Below are positions 6,863 to 7,690 of a DNA stretch of 7,690 nt, in pieces; the first letter of the stretch is position 1; the number at the start of each line of letters is the position of its first letter. Both the position numbers and the translations under genes were made by a program. The DNA is taken from the NCBI GenBank assembly GCA_002435545.1, contig DJNB01000132.1:8946-16635 (forward strand), read 5' to 3'. The stretch comes from Lachnoclostridium sp. UBA6475 (GTDB taxonomy: Bacteria > Bacillota > Clostridia > Lachnospirales > Lachnospiraceae). Below the pieces are notes generated by a model that was not told where the DNA came from, made no database searches, and worked only from the letters and a program-made list of their open reading frames with translations.

Positions 6863-7495
6863 ATGATAGTAATGAATAATGTATTGTTTAGTGGTTTAAA
6901 TTATAAAAGTATTGAAGAAGCTAAAGATGGATTAGCAAATGTGTACAAATCAATAACCGGAAATGATTTAAAACAACAAATTAAAACTTACCAAAAAATT
7001 TTAAATAATTCGGAGAGTATGACGAATATATTCATGTGTATGTATCGTGGATTTCTTTATAACATTGATCACAAAAAAAGAATTCGAGTACATATAGGAC
7101 CTATAGGACCGCAACAGAAAATTGGTGCATGGGCATCTTCACGACCATTTAGTTATGATAAGTTACGTAATAGGAATACCGAAATAAAAAAAGAGGAAGT
7201 TAGAAGGAAAGATATTGATAAAGAAAAAATAAAAAATGTAATTATAATTGTATATGCCGTAATTTATATTGAGATGATGTTACTGTATTTTTTTAAGGCA
7301 AATATAGGTAATGATTTTTTAGATTTAGTAATAGAAAATTATTTGAATCCAATAATTCAAAATGTGATTTTTGATTATTTGAAGCAAATAGCAGGTATAT
7401 CATCTGAAAAAAATGTTACTATAAAACTTATAAATATTCAGAATATCAACATTGGCTGTGCAATTTACAATATAGAAGGAAAGGATAAAAAATAA
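6863..7495 (+). CDS. Orphan hypothetical protein with one probable membrane segment
   Basis: 210 residues from the ATG at 6863, chosen for its excellent RBS. I do not recognise the family. Residues 1-75 look alpha-helical and soluble (SIEEAKDGLANVYKSI, DLKQQIKTYQKIL). A glycine/proline segment, HIGPIGPQQKIGAW, sits at 77-90. A strongly basic, charged stretch (about 101-124) precedes a hydrophobic run, KNVIIIVYAVIYIEMMLLYFF (124-144), that could span the membrane; the flanking positive charge suggests the N-terminal part stays inside. The rest (145-210) is helix, then strand-like residues ending in a lysine-rich tail. Codons are markedly AT-rich (many ATA, AAA, TTA), unlike the R-M genes, which hints at a separate origin. 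It has its own candidate promoter and terminator, so it appears monocistronic. Its site beside an R-M operon makes a defence or mobile-element accessory role conceivable, but nothing in the sequence shows a function. Confidence 0.75.
   Translation: MIVMNNVLFSGLNYKSIEEAKDGLANVYKSITGNDLKQQIKTYQKILNNSESMTNIFMCMYRGFLYNIDHKKRIRVHIGPIGPQQKIGAWASSRPFSYDKLRNRNTEIKKEEVRRKDIDKEKIKNVIIIVYAVIYIEMMLLYFFKANIGNDFLDLVIENYLNPIIQNVIFDYLKQIAGISSEKNVTIKLINIQNINIGCAIYNIEGKDKK
7093..7110 (+). repeat. Tandem 9-bp duplication
   Basis: TATAGGACC occurs twice in a row with no mismatch, giving the Ile-Gly-Pro-Ile-Gly-Pro element in the orphan protein. It keeps the frame and is probably a simple slippage duplication. 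Confidence 0.8.
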
Positions 7496-7566
7496 ATTTG
7501 AACGTATACTTTGACTTTCAAAATTTGTAAAACAATAATTTATAATAAATTGGAACTACACTATTC

Positions 7567-7595
7567 AAGGAAGGTTGAAATACACCTTCCTTTTT
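7567..7595 (+). terminator. Intrinsic terminator after the orphan gene
   Basis: AAGGAAGGT (7567-7575) and ACCTTCCTT (7584-7592) form a perfect 9-bp stem with an 8-nt loop, and the T-run reaches 7595 (five T in a row from 7591). It lies 71 nt after the stop codon. It is the strongest terminator in the window. Confidence 0.88.
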
Positions 7596-7633
7596 GATGT
7601 ATAAAAAAGCAAAGAAAAAAACTTAAAAACATC

Positions 7634-7662
7634 TTGACAATTCACGCATTGCGTGATAAAGT
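7634..7662 (+). promoter_or_regulatory. Near-consensus sigma-A-type promoter of a gene beyond the right edge
   Basis: A perfect -35 box TTGACA (7634-7639), an optimal 17-nt spacer (7640-7656) and a -10 box TAAAGT (7657-7662, four of six consensus bases). The predicted transcription start is near 7669, giving a very short leader to the RBS at the edge. Both dyads listed separately sit on this promoter, indicating repression. Confidence 0.85.
7642..7656. promoter_or_regulatory. Operator 1 in the promoter spacer
   Basis: A perfect dyad, TCACGC-ATT-GCGTGA, lies entirely between the -35 and -10 boxes. A bound dimeric helix-turn-helix repressor would block RNA polymerase. It shares its core ACGC-N3-GCGTGA with the second site. 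Confidence 0.75.
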
Positions 7663-7666
7663 GAAT

Positions 7667-7683
7667 TTAACGCAAAGCGTGAA
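7667..7683. promoter_or_regulatory. Operator 2 over the transcription start
   Basis: TTAACGC-AAA-GCGTGAA is a dyad with one mismatched pair, centred 26 bp from operator 1. It covers the predicted transcription start and reaches into the leader. Two like sites suggest cooperative binding. Confidence 0.7.
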
Positions 7684-7689
7684 AAGGAG
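7684..7689 (+). promoter_or_regulatory. Ribosome binding site of the next gene
   Basis: AAGGAG at the right edge, directly downstream of the promoter and operators. The start codon would be expected several bases past position 7690, so no coding sequence of that gene is in this window. Confidence 0.7.
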
Positions 7690-7690
7690 A

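Larger units (their letters stand above)
6666..6879 (+). pseudogene. Possible decayed small Cys-rich (zinc-ribbon-like) gene
   Basis: Reading from ATG 6666 gives MVKDNVFYEMKKLFFDKY, a TAG (6720-6722), then KDKVVTKCPTMSCC and IENKGVEYN up to about 6794. In the +1 frame from 6793 the text continues as IVSCCIYCGKYNIRTK and stays open to a TAA at 6877-6879. Joined, these give clustered cysteines (CPTMSCC, then CCIYCGK) like the knuckles of a zinc ribbon, broken by one stop and one frame change. No RBS is visible and I do not recognise the family. A chance pattern in AT-rich DNA cannot be excluded. Confidence 0.22.

Overview
The window holds most of a type I restriction-modification operon of the EcoR124-like (family C) kind, followed by an AT-rich accessory stretch and the promoter of a gene lying just past the right edge. 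All recognisable genes are on the + strand. Low G+C, strong AGGAGG-type ribosome binding sites and consensus sigma-A-like promoter boxes suggest a low-GC Firmicute, perhaps a gut Clostridia/Lachnospiraceae-type organism. This is inferred from style, not from a marker gene.

Positions 2-6302 are a tightly packed unit: hsdR (5' end cut off by the window edge), hsdM, an accessory gene (4394-5080), and hsdS. The gaps are 2, 10 and 4 nt, so the four genes are very probably co-transcribed and translationally coupled. HsdR carries the PD-(D/E)xK nuclease and the SF2 translocase motor, HsdM is the N6-adenine methylase, and HsdS supplies two target-recognition domains. HsdS is a clear internal duplication with near-identical DNA repeats at the start of each half. 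The accessory protein does not belong to the core R-M enzyme. Its C-terminal ~130 residues look like the nucleoside 2-deoxyribosyltransferase (NDT)/TIR-like nucleotide-processing fold, with the usual D...N...YYEAGYA active-site block. Its place between hsdM and hsdS recalls the anticodon nuclease PrrC, which sits inside another type I R-M locus, and suggests an abortive-infection effector watched over or licensed by the R-M complex. This is the most interesting object in the window.

An imperfect but convincing hairpin terminator (6327-6364) closes the operon. Positions 6303-6862 have no confident gene. They hold several AT-rich hairpins, one weak 49-codon ORF, and interrupted Cys-rich reading frames that may be a decayed small gene. 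An orphan 210-residue protein (6863-7495) of unknown function follows; it has a good RBS, very AT-rich codons and one probable membrane segment, and ends at a strong terminator (7567-7595).

The last 60 bases form a near-consensus promoter (TTGACA, 17 nt, TAAAGT). One dyad operator fills its spacer and a second covers the expected transcription start, followed by an RBS at the edge. This layout fits a tightly repressed, probably autoregulated, gene beginning a few bases beyond the window.
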